Source of the DNA: a virus
Reading direction: 5' to 3' (one strand)
IMG/VR virus record: IMGVR_UViG_3300047327_000020
Location: 1 to 48,908 of that record
DNA length: 48,908 bases
Positions 13,974 to 22,777 of the stretch are shown one piece after another (position 1 is the stretch's first letter; each line of letters starts with the position of its first letter). Below the pieces are notes generated by a model, which made no database searches, was not told where the DNA came from, and saw nothing but the letters and a program-made list of their open reading frames with translations. Both the position numbers and the translations under genes were made by a program.

Positions 13974-13986
13974 AGATGAGCCTTTA

Positions 13987-14697
13987 CTAAGCTGGGTTGT
14001 CGATTTTGGTCCAAGCGATCACGCCCGCGGCAACTATGCCTGCAATGGTCGCGTAGATTTCGGCGTCCATCACCTGCGTTCCGGCGTCGGAAATGGTCGT
14101 GTATTCGATAGCGCCTGTGCAGTAGCCCCCGGGCGCATACGTGTTGCCGGTCAGAGTACCGTAGCCGCCGACGTTCGCGACGCCTCCCTCGATCTGCCTA
14201 TATGCAGTGATAAAAACTTGCGCGTGCAGCGCGAGTGAACCGTAGCCGCCGGCGACCCCGTATCCCAGATTTCCAAAACCATAAGCGCCGGTGTCGCCGG
14301 CATTGAATGGCTCGAAGATTGCCGGAGCGGTGCCGGTGAGGTTCACAAGAGCATCAATTACCGCAGCGCGCGTGGCTTTGGGGGCCAGAAGGTTGGCGCG
14401 GATGCGCGTGGAAAAAGCGGCATCGGGTTCGTTGGCGTTGCGCGTTATATTTGGCCCGAAATAGTCACTAGCGGCGAGATCGAGAAACACGTCGGTCGCT
14501 GTGGCAATGCGCGTTTGGTTCTGCGCATAGACGATCAGCGAGTAGATGAATGACAAAGCCCATGCTGAGCCTGAAAGAAGCCCGTCTAGAATAGGCGTGG
14601 CGCTTTTTGATGCACTCCCGCTCGTCGCCGGAAACCAACCGCCTGGCAGAAGCCCTTTCAGCCGGGCCAGCATGTCGCTTTGCGAACCGGTCGTCAT
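13987..14697 (-). CDS. Baseplate protein at the gpI position
   Basis: 236 residues. The N-terminus (MLARLKGLLPGGWFPATSGS) with LDGLLSGSAWALSFIYSLIV and DVFLDLAASDYFGPNITRNA is typical of the gpI/YmfQ-like proteins that follow gpJ in P2- and Mu-type tails. The C-terminal half is glycine and tyrosine rich. The 1-base overlap with gpJ supports the assignment. It probably links the baseplate wedge to the fibre. Confidence 0.65.
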   Translation of the reverse strand: MTTGSQSDMLARLKGLLPGGWFPATSGSASKSATPILDGLLSGSAWALSFIYSLIVYAQNQTRIATATDVFLDLAASDYFGPNITRNANEPDAAFSTRIRANLLAPKATRAAVIDALVNLTGTAPAIFEPFNAGDTGAYGFGNLGYGVAGGYGSLALHAQVFITAYRQIEGGVANVGGYGTLTGNTYAPGGYCTGAIEYTTISDAGTQVMDAEIYATIAGIVAAGVIAWTKIDNPA

Positions 14698-15818
14698 CAG
14701 CTTACCGTGATCGTGCCAGCGCGAACGACCTGCGAGGAACCGCCACCCAGGTCCGCCGTTCCGCCGTTGACCAACAGCGAAGTGACGTTACTGATGCCGA
14801 CGCTTGAGTCATAGATGACCTGCAAAAGTCTTGAATAAGGCAGAGACGAACCCATCGGCAATGCGCCGATATAATCCGCAACAGCCGATTGCACACCTGC
14901 GATGATGTTTGCTTTTACGATACCCGTTGACACCGAAAGAGTGAAAGAGATGTTTGCAACAATCTCCGATGGCCCTTGCACCGCATAGGCGATGCCCAGG
15001 GCGCGGGAGGCATTGACGGCCGCAGATATTGTCGAGAGCGTCGTTGACGGCGGGGCGCCAGAGCCGTCGTCAGCATAGAGTGTGAATGAGCCAGGCGTAT
15101 AAACGCCAGCCGGATTATAGAACTCGTCAATGCTCGCGGTGATATTCTGCGATATCGACGTGGCCGCATACAGCACCGCTGCTGGCGTCGCCTGAGATCG
15201 GGTATTGATGTAATTTATGAAACGCGCCTTGAACGCCGTGTCGGTCTCGGCATTTTCGCCGTTGGTAAAGGCTACCGCATTGTTGACGGTATCAATAAAA
15301 GGAATCGTGCCGGCGATCAGATTGATCGCGCCCGCGACGACGTTCCCACCTGAGCCCGCAACCGCGGCGATGACCGCTACCGAAACGCTCGATGTGCCGG
15401 ACGGGATCAAGTACCCGGCCAGCGACGCGCTGTAGTACGTGTTCGTCGTATCGACGACCACGTTGAAGGTCTCGGTGCCGTCAGCGGTGCGCACCTGCGC
15501 TCCGATCGGTACCAGCGCCGAATTGGTCGCGGTAAAGCGGGCAAACGTGACCGTGCCTGTGGCCGCCGTCGCGGGCAGGCGCGTAAAGCCAAAATCGGCG
15601 CCGAACGTATCGCACTGGCTGCCGCTGCTGGTCGCCAGACGTGTCGCCTGCAAGACGAGCAGGACTAGGAATTGCAGCCACAGAGCGATGCCCGCGACGG
15701 CTTCAAGCATCGCGCGAATTGCCGACCCCACGGTGAGATCGACGAGCGTGCTGCACGCGCCCTGGACCGCCGCGGCCATGTTTTGGACCATGGTGGTGAA
15801 ATTCTGCAATGGGAGCAT
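14697..15818 (-). CDS. Baseplate wedge protein J
   Basis: 373 residues. It has the gpJ signature: an N-terminal segment DLTVGSAIRAMLEAVAGIAL, then beta-rich PATAATGTVTFARF, VVAGAINLIAGTIPFIDTVN, and FTNGENAETDTAFKARFINY with its conserved E and D residues. In contractile tails gpJ forms the wedge that transmits the contraction signal. It is followed by the gpI-type gene and preceded by gp25, the standard order. Confidence 0.88.
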   Translation of the reverse strand: MLPLQNFTTMVQNMAAAVQGACSTLVDLTVGSAIRAMLEAVAGIALWLQFLVLLVLQATRLATSSGSQCDTFGADFGFTRLPATAATGTVTFARFTATNSALVPIGAQVRTADGTETFNVVVDTTNTYYSASLAGYLIPSGTSSVSVAVIAAVAGSGGNVVAGAINLIAGTIPFIDTVNNAVAFTNGENAETDTAFKARFINYINTRSQATPAAVLYAATSISQNITASIDEFYNPAGVYTPGSFTLYADDGSGAPPSTTLSTISAAVNASRALGIAYAVQGPSEIVANISFTLSVSTGIVKANIIAGVQSAVADYIGALPMGSSLPYSRLLQVIYDSSVGISNVTSLLVNGGTADLGGGSSQVVRAGTITVS

Positions 15819-15821
15819 GGC

Positions 15822-16184
15822 CTACACCTCGAAAGTCAGAAGCTGCACCGTGTTGGTGGCGGCGTCCGTGTAATTGATGGTGACCGAGACATTCCCCGTC
15901 AGATCTTGTGTGGCGGTGATAACGGGTGCGGGCGTGGTCGCGACATCGGCTTCTGCAAAGAGCTGCGAGCGAATAGCGTTTTGAATGGAGAGCAGATTGG
16001 GATTTTGCCCTACTTGTTGCCGCAGTCCTGCGCCGTAGGGCAAGTTCCAGAGATAATCGCCTTGATTGGTCAGCAGCCGGCGCAGGATGCGCTGCTGCAC
16101 CGCTGTGTCACCCGACACCAAAAGCAGATCGCCCGTGGCGCTCAGCTGAAGGTCGTTGCCAAAGATGTGTGCCGCGTCGGTCAT
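15822..16184 (-). CDS. Baseplate protein gp25/gpW-like
   Basis: 120 residues. It carries the family core TAVQQRILRRLLTNQGDYLW and NLPYGAGLRQQVGQN, which matches the lysozyme-like fold of gp25 that starts sheath assembly. It lies directly before gpJ as expected. Confidence 0.85.
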   Translation of the reverse strand: MTDAAHIFGNDLQLSATGDLLLVSGDTAVQQRILRRLLTNQGDYLWNLPYGAGLRQQVGQNPNLLSIQNAIRSQLFAEADVATTPAPVITATQDLTGNVSVTINYTDAATNTVQLLTFEV

Positions 16185-16426
16185 CAGGAGGTTTTGACTT
16201 TACCTTTTTGAGCATCGCCAACGGCGCGCGCGTCGGTGTCGGCGACAACCTCAATTTCAAAATTTACGATTTCCAAAACCGCGCGGTTCATCTGGTTTGG
16301 AAAAATTTCTATTTTGCATGAAACGACAAAAATATCTTTTATCTCAGCGCCATTTGCATCAAAAAACCTTGTTGTATTTGCGTGACCGTTACTTACAATT
16401 TTAATTTTTTTGTTCATAACTTTCAT
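16184..16426 (-). CDS. Small conserved-type phage protein, A+T rich
   Basis: 80 residues (MKVMNKKIKIVSNGHANTTR...). The pattern KIKIVSNGxxxxTRFFDANGAEI resembles a short phage protein often found in tail clusters, with no known function. It is more A+T rich than the baseplate genes around it and may have been acquired later. It overlaps the gp25 start. Confidence 0.55.
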   Translation of the reverse strand: MKVMNKKIKIVSNGHANTTRFFDANGAEIKDIFVVSCKIEIFPNQMNRAVLEIVNFEIEVVADTDARAVGDAQKGKVKTS

Positions 16427-16437
16427 AACTTGTTTTC

Positions 16438-16968
16438 TCAGGTTCCTGTTATCGGGGCACTGGTCGGCGTGCCCGGGCTTTCGCTGGTGTGCTCATGGTT
16501 AAGAAGGCTGATGTTCCGGCCGCCTCCGCCAGCCACCATGTCGCCGGTCGAGGTGATTGAGCCGGTCACGGTGACGTTGCCGGTGATCTGCACGCCAGCT
16601 GGCGCGTTCATCACAATGGCGCCGGAGGTCACCAGCTTAATTGATGCGCCGGTGACGTGAACGAGCCACATCTCACCGGAGACACCCGCCGGCGGCGGCT
16701 GAACCTGAGAGAACACCCGGCCGGAGATGATCAAGTTATTTGCATCGCCGTCGTGCGGCACGACAGTGACTTGGTCGCCTATGTTAGGCGGGCAAATCAA
16801 GCCCCAGCCGTTTCCCACCCATTCCGTCGTGATCGGCAGCCAGCCGGTCAAAGTGCCGTCCGGCTGCAAAGCCACCTTGGCTGTGTACGTGTTCGGGTCA
16901 ACGCTCTTCACAACAGCAAGGCGATTTTGCCCCATCTGCTTGTTCATGGATGCGGCCGTGCGCTTCAT
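16438..16968 (-). CDS. Baseplate spike protein V
   Basis: 176 residues. An N-terminal OB-fold-like part (LAVVKSVDPNTYTAKVALQP, GDQVTVVPHDGDANNLIISG) is followed by a beta-helix-like stretch (GVQITGNVTVTGSITSTGDM) and the tip HEHTSESPGTPT. This is the standard gpV layout, and the HxH-like tip may bind metal. In the virion it pierces the outer membrane. Confidence 0.85.
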   Translation of the reverse strand: MKRTAASMNKQMGQNRLAVVKSVDPNTYTAKVALQPDGTLTGWLPITTEWVGNGWGLICPPNIGDQVTVVPHDGDANNLIISGRVFSQVQPPPAGVSGEMWLVHVTGASIKLVTSGAIVMNAPAGVQITGNVTVTGSITSTGDMVAGGGGRNISLLNHEHTSESPGTPTSAPITGT

Positions 16969-18104
16969 GTGCCCGGTCCACCCACGGCCGTGATGCTTGA
17001 GACCACCGCGCTCGGCGTCGGCGGTACATTCCGGGCAGTGACAGCCATCCCGAAACCACCGCTCATGGAGATCTGCATGTCAATGCGGTCCGGGTAATAG
17101 CTGGTGTCGAAGGCGGTCCCGGTGCCCGAGAGCACGATCAGTTTGCGCGGCGTCAAAACCGTGTCACCCGGCAGGTCAAACTGGACCGTGCGCAGGTGGC
17201 GGGTGATATCCGCATAGCGCTGGTTAGCCAGCGCGATCGCCTGCTGTGGCGTAAGGTTCGGCGCATAGAAAACGTAATTCTGGCCGCCAGGCGCGACCTT
17301 GCCGGCATATTGCGGGTCTGAGGTTGTCGCCTTGATCGACTTGCCTGTTAGGCTGTTGTACGATTTCACGGTCACTGACACGCCTTTGGCGAGGGTCAAA
17401 GCGTGCTGTAGCGACAAGCCGATGACGTTGCTGTTCGGCACCCCGTTGGCGCCCATTGTCCAGCTGATATTGTAGGCCTGCTCGCTGGTCGCCGGCGGCT
17501 GGAAATACAGAGACGTGCCTGACACGAAAAGGTCAAACCCCTCCTGCTGCGCGAGATACACCAGCAAATCCCACTCTGTGATGTCCTGGGAAAACGCTCC
17601 GAGCCCGGTGTGTGTGGTGTCGATCTGGTAGTAGGTGCCGACGATCGTTTGGGTTGCGGTCACGACCGGCGTCAGACCCACCTGCTGCGCCAGCATCGTG
17701 GCGATTTCGCTGCTGGTCTGGTTTGAATAGGTGTTGGCGGTTTTCGTGTCGATCAGCTGCGCCGCCAAGTCGCGGCCGTTGACCGTGACGGTGCTGCTGT
17801 CGAGCAGGATTTCGTAATCGTCCACCACGCCGGTCATCAGCGTCTGCCAAGCCACGGTGCCGTTGACGAGCATGCCGGCCTGGATGACGGCCGTGACCTT
17901 GGTCTGCGTGCTCCACCAAGCGGCGTTCGTGGTGTATTCAGTGCCGACATCCGCCTCAAAGGTGAATTTGGAGGCCTGAAAGTCGTTCGCCAGGGAAAGC
18001 GAGACGCCGATCAAGCCCTGCATCACCACGCCGTTGAGCAGCACCTGCACCCGCGGCGCGCGCACTGTACCAGGCGTCACGGGGCCGCTCGCGGTTTGAC
18101 TCAT
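16965..18104 (-). CDS. Baseplate hub protein gpD
   Basis: 379 residues. The order matches the late-control-D/gp27-like hub family: RVQVLLNGVVMQGLIGVSLS, FTFEADVG, then VTVNGRDLAAQLIDTKT and ITEWDLLVYLAQQEGFDLFV, and SGTSLYFQPP. It forms the central hub to which the spike attaches. It overlaps gpV and gpX by four bases, consistent with one assembly module. Confidence 0.87.
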   Translation of the reverse strand: MSQTASGPVTPGTVRAPRVQVLLNGVVMQGLIGVSLSLANDFQASKFTFEADVGTEYTTNAAWWSTQTKVTAVIQAGMLVNGTVAWQTLMTGVVDDYEILLDSSTVTVNGRDLAAQLIDTKTANTYSNQTSSEIATMLAQQVGLTPVVTATQTIVGTYYQIDTTHTGLGAFSQDITEWDLLVYLAQQEGFDLFVSGTSLYFQPPATSEQAYNISWTMGANGVPNSNVIGLSLQHALTLAKGVSVTVKSYNSLTGKSIKATTSDPQYAGKVAPGGQNYVFYAPNLTPQQAIALANQRYADITRHLRTVQFDLPGDTVLTPRKLIVLSGTGTAFDTSYYPDRIDMQISMSGGFGMAVTARNVPPTPSAVVSSITAVGGPGT

Positions 18105-18289
18105 TGCGGCGGCACGCCTCCGGTCTGCGTTTCGTCAACGTCTGGAATAACAAGGGTCATGGCGGTATTCGGCAAAAACGGGTCGGTGAGACCGTTTTGC
18201 AAGGCGATGCGTGTCCACTGTGTGGCGTCGCCGAGATATTCAGCCGCCAGCGCATAGAGGTTGCCGCCGGCCACATTGATTGTTTTCAT
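18101..18289 (-). CDS. Tail protein X (LysM-like)
   Basis: 62 residues. The LysM-like pattern NLYALAAEYLGDATQWTRIA and LQNGLTDPFL is diagnostic of gpX-type tail proteins. It lies between gpU and gpD as in P2-like tails and binds in the tail hub region. Confidence 0.85.
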   Translation of the reverse strand: MKTINVAGGNLYALAAEYLGDATQWTRIALQNGLTDPFLPNTAMTLVIPDVDETQTGGVPPQ

Positions 18290-19122
18290 CAGGCGCTCGC
18301 GTTTGAGAGGTTGGTTTGCAAGCGGCTTAGATAGCCGCTCGCGGTGACGAGGTTTGAAAGATTTCCGGCGGCAGAGACCGCACCGGCCATGTTTTGGACT
18401 GCGGCAAACGTCGCCTGATACCCCGCGCCGGTGCCGAGGATGCCCGTGGCCCCCGTGAGCGCGGCAATGGTGGAACCTGCGGCAGTTATGCCGGTGCCGA
18501 TAGCCACCTGGGCCGTCGTGACTAGGCCCTGGGCGGCATTATAGGCCGTAGTGCCCAGCTCGGTCGCACCAGATACCAGAACACCCGCCTGCGCGGCCGC
18601 AACGGCGATTGAGGCCGCGCCCGAGGCGCTTGGCACATAGGCCGCTACCATCTCGGCGTCAGCCGATATCTGCTGGAAGGTAGAGGCGATCGGGTTTGCA
18701 GGCTGGGCGGCGTTGTCGGCCATCACCTCGTAGGTGATCGTGTACTCGACGTAATTTGTCCGGCGGTATTTGCCGGTGAATTCCGAGACGACGCCGGTGT
18801 AAGACATGGTGCCAAACGCCAGCGTGACATTTTGGCCGGACGCGCGTATGGCGTCGAGCTCGAGCATCCGCGATTCTGCGGTAGGCCCAAGCATGATTCC
18901 CCGCCAAGTCAGGGCGGCATCGTCGCGGCCCATGGCGTCGATGACGCGCTGGCCGCCGACGTATTTTTTGATCGCGAGCGAATGCTTGCCGCCGATCTCA
19001 ATAAAATCGGGCACCTCCATGCTCTGGAAGGAGAACGAGCCAAGAGTGACGAGACCTGATCCGCCAAACAAAACATTCACGGTCGTGAGCGCGCCCCCGA
19101 CGGCGCTGAGAAGGCCACTCAT
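18289..19122 (-). CDS. Tail protein U-like
   Basis: 277 residues. The N-terminal 130 (FSFQSMEVPDFIEIGGKHSL, ALTWRGIMLG, FTGKYRRTNYVEYTITYEVM) match gpU-type proteins. The remaining part is alanine-rich and helical. It is longer than usual gpU, so the C-terminal half is an extension. The start overlaps the tape measure stop. Confidence 0.75.
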   Translation of the reverse strand: MSGLLSAVGGALTTVNVLFGGSGLVTLGSFSFQSMEVPDFIEIGGKHSLAIKKYVGGQRVIDAMGRDDAALTWRGIMLGPTAESRMLELDAIRASGQNVTLAFGTMSYTGVVSEFTGKYRRTNYVEYTITYEVMADNAAQPANPIASTFQQISADAEMVAAYVPSASGAASIAVAAAQAGVLVSGATELGTTAYNAAQGLVTTAQVAIGTGITAAGSTIAALTGATGILGTGAGYQATFAAVQNMAGAVSAAGNLSNLVTASGYLSRLQTNLSNASA

Positions 19123-20981
19123 CAGATAGCCAGCGCCGCGCTGCCGGAAGGTTCGGCGCGCAAGTTAAAGCCTGTGGTGCCCGTATTGGGGGCGTTGGTG
19201 TCGCGCGTCAGCCGGGCGATCGTTGCGCGCGAGAGGTCGGACGCATTCACGATGTGCACCGCGAGCGCACCGTTGACGAACATCAGGTCGGCAGCGCCTG
19301 GTTGGGTTGGCACGTTATAGGCCGCTGGCGACACCGGGTACTGAGGCGCGCGGGTAGGCGGCGGCGGCACTGTGTAAGCTGCCGGTGTCGCAGGGTATTG
19401 CGGCGCTTTGATCATGCGTTGCGGCACGCGATAGGCGTCCGGCACGAAATTGACGCCGCCAGAAGGGTCATTAAGCGGATTATTCGGGCTCGTCGACCAG
19501 CCTTTGAACCATTTCTCAATTTTGGGCAGCGCGTCGTAAAGCACGGTGAATGCCGTCGCCACTCCGATGATGCCAGCGGCGACCAGCGCCAGCGTGCCGC
19601 CGGAGCCAATCATGCCCGCCAGCGCGCCGGCCACCGCAATGGCGCCGAGCGTGGTCAGCGCAACGCCAAGGCCGATCAGCATGTCATCAATGATTTTGGC
19701 GTATGTTGGATGCGCGCCAACCCACTGGGTAAAGTCGCGGATGCCGGTTGAGATAGTGTTGAGGACTTTCACCGCAGTCTGCGCGGCAGGCACGCCGAGC
19801 ACCTGCCAAAGTCCCCACATTGCATTTTCAAAATTTTGCTCCGCGCCAGTCAGGCTCTGCATGGCCGCGTCATACTGGCTGATCTTCGCCGCCTGCTTGA
19901 TGCCGACGACATCCTTTGCGTTCTGAACCGAGTTTCCAACCAGATCTGACAAAAACCTTACGGTGGTGTTTGCTAGCCCGCTCTGGGCGAGCACGGTCAG
20001 CATGTCTTTCAACGTGCCGTTCGGGCCTACGATCTTTTTGAGAGCCGGCAGGAGGTACTGGTTCGACCAAACTTGTGGATCTGGCATATCCGCAGCTCCA
20101 GCAATCGCACCCGGGTCTAGCTTGGCGTAGCCGGACATCCCCTTGTGTACGCTATTGGGATTGAGCAGACCGAGGCGCTCAAGCCACGACGTGCCGCGGG
20201 TCGTCATCACGCCACCGACAAAGGCCTTGTCGAAAGCCGTCAGCGCAGTACCGGCCTTCTGACCGCCCATCGCCTGGATGACCGGCACCATGTCCATCAG
20301 GCCCTGCGTGCTGAGCAGCTTGCCCGATGCCAGCGCCTGCTGCGCGAAGCCGAGAAGGCTTTGCGTGTCCACCCGGCCGTTGGTGCCCGAGATGATGGCG
20401 TCAATCATGTTCGCCATCTGCGCGGCGCGCTGCGGGTCCATCTGGCGCGTCTTGGCGTTCACGGTGTAGCCTAGCCGGTCCTCGATCAGGGCGATATCGT
20501 AGGCCGACTGCTCGGCCCCCTTGCCGGTCATCAGGCCGGCGGCAATGCCGGCTTTCATCATCGTCGGCGCCAGCCCGAGCGCGTCGGACAGATTGTTGAC
20601 ACCGAACACGGTGCGCAGATCGGCGACCAGCTTAAGGTTGTCCGAGTATTTGGACCCGGCAATGGCCACCATGTTCATGGCGGTGGCCATTTCTTTGTGC
20701 AGGTCGACCAGCGACGTGCCGTTGGCCAACATGCGCTGCTGCTGGTCGAGCACCTCGCCGCCGGCTTCGGCCAAGCTGGAAAAGGCTTTGATCATCGCCC
20801 CACCGGCAAAAGCTACGCCCGCACCGACGACGGCCAGCTTCATGCGGTCGAACTTGCCCTGCGTCAGGTCAACGGCGGCGCCCAGGCCGAGCACGTCGCG
20901 TTGGATCAGCTTCAGAACGGAGCTCACCCCGTTCTGCATCGCGATCCTGACGCTGATGTCGTACACGTTGGGCAAGCTCAA
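19122..20981 (-). CDS. Tail tape measure protein
   Basis: 619 residues, the longest helical protein of the tail cluster. Hydrophobic segments (LIGLGVALTTLGAIAVAGAL, ALVAAGIIGVATAFTVLYDA) lie in the second half. The C-terminus is proline-rich with near repeats APQYPATPAAYTVPPP and APQYPVSPAAYNVP. It sets tail length. The gene lies after the frameshifted chaperone, the invariant phage order. Its modest length predicts a short tail. Confidence 0.88.
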   Translation of the reverse strand: MSLPNVYDISVRIAMQNGVSSVLKLIQRDVLGLGAAVDLTQGKFDRMKLAVVGAGVAFAGGAMIKAFSSLAEAGGEVLDQQQRMLANGTSLVDLHKEMATAMNMVAIAGSKYSDNLKLVADLRTVFGVNNLSDALGLAPTMMKAGIAAGLMTGKGAEQSAYDIALIEDRLGYTVNAKTRQMDPQRAAQMANMIDAIISGTNGRVDTQSLLGFAQQALASGKLLSTQGLMDMVPVIQAMGGQKAGTALTAFDKAFVGGVMTTRGTSWLERLGLLNPNSVHKGMSGYAKLDPGAIAGAADMPDPQVWSNQYLLPALKKIVGPNGTLKDMLTVLAQSGLANTTVRFLSDLVGNSVQNAKDVVGIKQAAKISQYDAAMQSLTGAEQNFENAMWGLWQVLGVPAAQTAVKVLNTISTGIRDFTQWVGAHPTYAKIIDDMLIGLGVALTTLGAIAVAGALAGMIGSGGTLALVAAGIIGVATAFTVLYDALPKIEKWFKGWSTSPNNPLNDPSGGVNFVPDAYRVPQRMIKAPQYPATPAAYTVPPPPTRAPQYPVSPAAYNVPTQPGAADLMFVNGALAVHIVNASDLSRATIARLTRDTNAPNTGTTGFNLRAEPSGSAALAI

Positions 20982-21027
20982 ACATCCTTAAAGTTCGCGT
21001 TGTGCGTGGAGCGTGCTATGTCGGCGC

Positions 21028-21261
21028 ATGGTGAAAACCATCCGCCCTGACGGATCGCTTGATCCCGAATCAGACTTTGCCGACGATGGCGCTTCGTTTC
21101 GCGTGAGGCGCGATGCTTACTTAAGCCGTCGGAGACCCCGCAATATGCGGCAGGCCGCCATACAAGGCGGGCGCATAGTGCTGTGGCTGTGGATAACGCT
21201 ACTTTCGCTGTTCGTCGGCGTTATTCTCGGCGGAATAATTTGCTGCTTTAGCGGTCTATGA
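21028..21261 (+). CDS. Opposite-strand membrane protein (possible moron)
   Basis: 77 residues from MVKTIRPDGSLDPESDFADD. A polar and basic first half (RRDAYLSRRRPRNMRQAA) precedes one strong membrane helix (VLWLWITLLSLFVGVILGGI). It fills a 250-base gap between tape measure and tail completion genes and runs opposite to them. The layout fits a separately transcribed moron with an inner-membrane product. GGAG stands some way upstream. The function is unknown. Confidence 0.5.
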   Translation: MVKTIRPDGSLDPESDFADDGASFRVRRDAYLSRRRPRNMRQAAIQGGRIVLWLWITLLSLFVGVILGGIICCFSGL

Positions 21262-21742
21262 CCGGAATCGCGCCTTTGTGCACTTGCTCTCCTGTAAGTG
21301 CGCCATAGACGCTCTCGCCTATTACCTTCACCACCTCGTCTGCCTTACGAAACAGCGCACCGCCGAGAATTGATCGAGGGGGCATGTTTTGCGTGCCGAG
21401 TTCCTGATACCGGAGCACCTCGTTATTCGACCCTATTTCGGCTTCGGTCTTAAAGCCGCTCACAGTCACGGTATGCTCAATGCTGTCGCGCATGGTGCCG
21501 TCGCGCAGCTCAGGTTCATTTTCCGAGTAGCCCTGCTTTACGCGGTCATCCTTGGTGAAGTCGGACAACTCTGCCCATGCAACAAATGGCCCGCTTTGAC
21601 CCTGATAAACGCCCAGAGAGTTTTTTGCTTCTTTTTCGACGATCTGAGCAGCTTCTTCGAGAGCGTGCCGCGCCTCTGTGTCGGCGACAACAACAATTTC
21701 GGCCATTTTTGCTGCAAAACCTGCCAAGCTCAACGTGCTCAT
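21248..21742 (-). CDS. HK97 gp10-like tail completion protein candidate
   Basis: 164 residues. The helix ARHALEEAAQIVEKEAKNSL at the start and the core EIGSNNEVLRYQELGTQNMP with PRSILGGALF match the gp10-like fold (xxYQExGTxxMPPRxFLxxA). Such proteins close head-tail or tail ends. Its start overlaps the frameshift product of the chaperone gene. Confidence 0.65.
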   Translation of the reverse strand: MSTLSLAGFAAKMAEIVVVADTEARHALEEAAQIVEKEAKNSLGVYQGQSGPFVAWAELSDFTKDDRVKQGYSENEPELRDGTMRDSIEHTVTVSGFKTEAEIGSNNEVLRYQELGTQNMPPRSILGGALFRKADEVVKVIGESVYGALTGEQVHKGAIPVIDR

Positions 21743-21996
21743 GGCGTTCGCCGCTCCCAGCTTAAGGTGTCAAAATCGAATTTTGCGCCCTCGAACCCAG
21801 CAAGAATGACCATGTAGGCAAGCGCCTCGTGTTCAGGCAAGCTGAAGGCAACGTCGAAGGGGACGTTCTTGCTGACCAGGAAAAGCCTGTGCTGCAGCAA
21901 AACGTCCCCTGCTAGTTTTTTGCGATTTCGCCCGCGTTGGCCTGCTTGTCGCCGATCTCTGAGAACTTCATCTGAACGGCCTGCCAACCGCTCCAT
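21739..21996 (-). CDS. Tail assembly chaperone, -1 frame extension
   Basis: This frame has no proper start of its own. After a -1 shift at the slippery site it adds 58 residues, starting KLAGDVLLQHRLFLVSKNVP and ending DTLSWERRTP, to the 114 upstream codons for a product of about 173 residues. Gene order before the tape measure and the overlap size are those of GT-type frameshifted chaperones that coat the tape measure during tail assembly. Confidence 0.7.
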   Translation of the reverse strand: MERLAGRSDEVLRDRRQAGQRGRNRKKLAGDVLLQHRLFLVSKNVPFDVAFSLPEHEALAYMVILAGFEGAKFDFDTLSWERRTP

Positions 21997-22259
21997 CCGA
22001 GGCGATCGATGATAAATTCGATACCGGCCTCGTTTTGCGGGAACGGCATCGGCGTGCCTTCGATCGATCGCACGGAGGCGGCCATAAGCGCGTCCACCAT
22101 GTAGCCCGGATTGTCGGTGAATTTGCCGATCACCTTTTTGAACCGGAATTGCTCAACCGGGCTGAGCACGCGAACGGAGATGGGCTTGCCATCGGCTTCG
22201 ATGGTGAATTCCGGCGGCTGCGAGGCGGCAATGACTGCCTGGGTCGGGGTTTCCATCAT
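21912..22259 (-). CDS. Tail assembly chaperone, short form
   Basis: 115 residues. The text TPTQAVIAASQPPEFTIEAD and SVRVLSPVEQFRFKKVIGKF resembles the conserved N-terminal part of tail chaperones. It terminates with TAG immediately after the slippery heptamer. Most ribosomes should make this form and a minority the extended form. Confidence 0.75.
   Translation of the reverse strand: MMETPTQAVIAASQPPEFTIEADGKPISVRVLSPVEQFRFKKVIGKFTDNPGYMVDALMAASVRSIEGTPMPFPQNEAGIEFIIDRLGWSGWQAVQMKFSEIGDKQANAGEIAKN
21915..21921 (-). promoter_or_regulatory. -1 ribosomal frameshift site AAAAAAC
   Basis: In the zero frame the codons read GCA AAA AAC TAG, a perfect A AAA AAC slippery heptamer directly before the stop. 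Slipping back one base continues as GCA AAA AAA CTA GCA in the long downstream frame. A structure or further stimulator downstream was not resolved by eye. Confidence 0.8.
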
Positions 22260-22708
22260 TAGGTTACCACCCGGGTCTGTGCGAAGGCCTCGATGCTCAT
22301 CTTGACCGGATTGTCGACCGAGATGTCACCGCCATTCGCCAATTTCAGCGACGCGCCGATATACTGGTATGTCGTCACGCCGCCTGTCGGCTCGGTGACG
22401 TAAAGCCAGATAGAAGCCGCCGCATTGGTCCCGCCATCAGGCGTGCCGCCGGCCCACCATCCAGCCTCGATCTGGCTGAACAGCTGGTCAACACCCGACC
22501 CAGAACGGTCGAAATCCATCGTGACGCGCCAGCCCTTTGGCAGGTTGCGCTCAATCGGATATGTGTTCAGCGGGTCCGACCGCGGCGAATTATATTCTGG
22601 CATCACCTTGATCGTGGTGAGCAGCGGCATCGTGATGTTGGAACCATACGGCGAGGTCAGGACGAGATTGCAGTCCTTACCGACAGTGAAAGTCGAGGGG
22701 GTCGCCAT
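22259..22708 (-). CDS. Tail tube protein
   Basis: 149 residues. The size and the pattern VGKDCNLVLTSPYGSNITMP with TIERNLPKGWRVTMDFDRSG-like strands and a closing SVDNPVKMSIEAFAQTRVVT fit tail tube proteins. It follows the sheath gene and precedes the chaperones, the fixed order in contractile tails. Confidence 0.75.
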   Translation of the reverse strand: MATPSTFTVGKDCNLVLTSPYGSNITMPLLTTIKVMPEYNSPRSDPLNTYPIERNLPKGWRVTMDFDRSGSGVDQLFSQIEAGWWAGGTPDGGTNAAASIWLYVTEPTGGVTTYQYIGASLKLANGGDISVDNPVKMSIEAFAQTRVVT

Positions 22709-22777
22709 GTCAAAAGCCTCCGAGAAATAGGGGCGCGGGCCGCGCTGCGCCGCGAGGAAAAGTCAGGCGCGCGCTTA

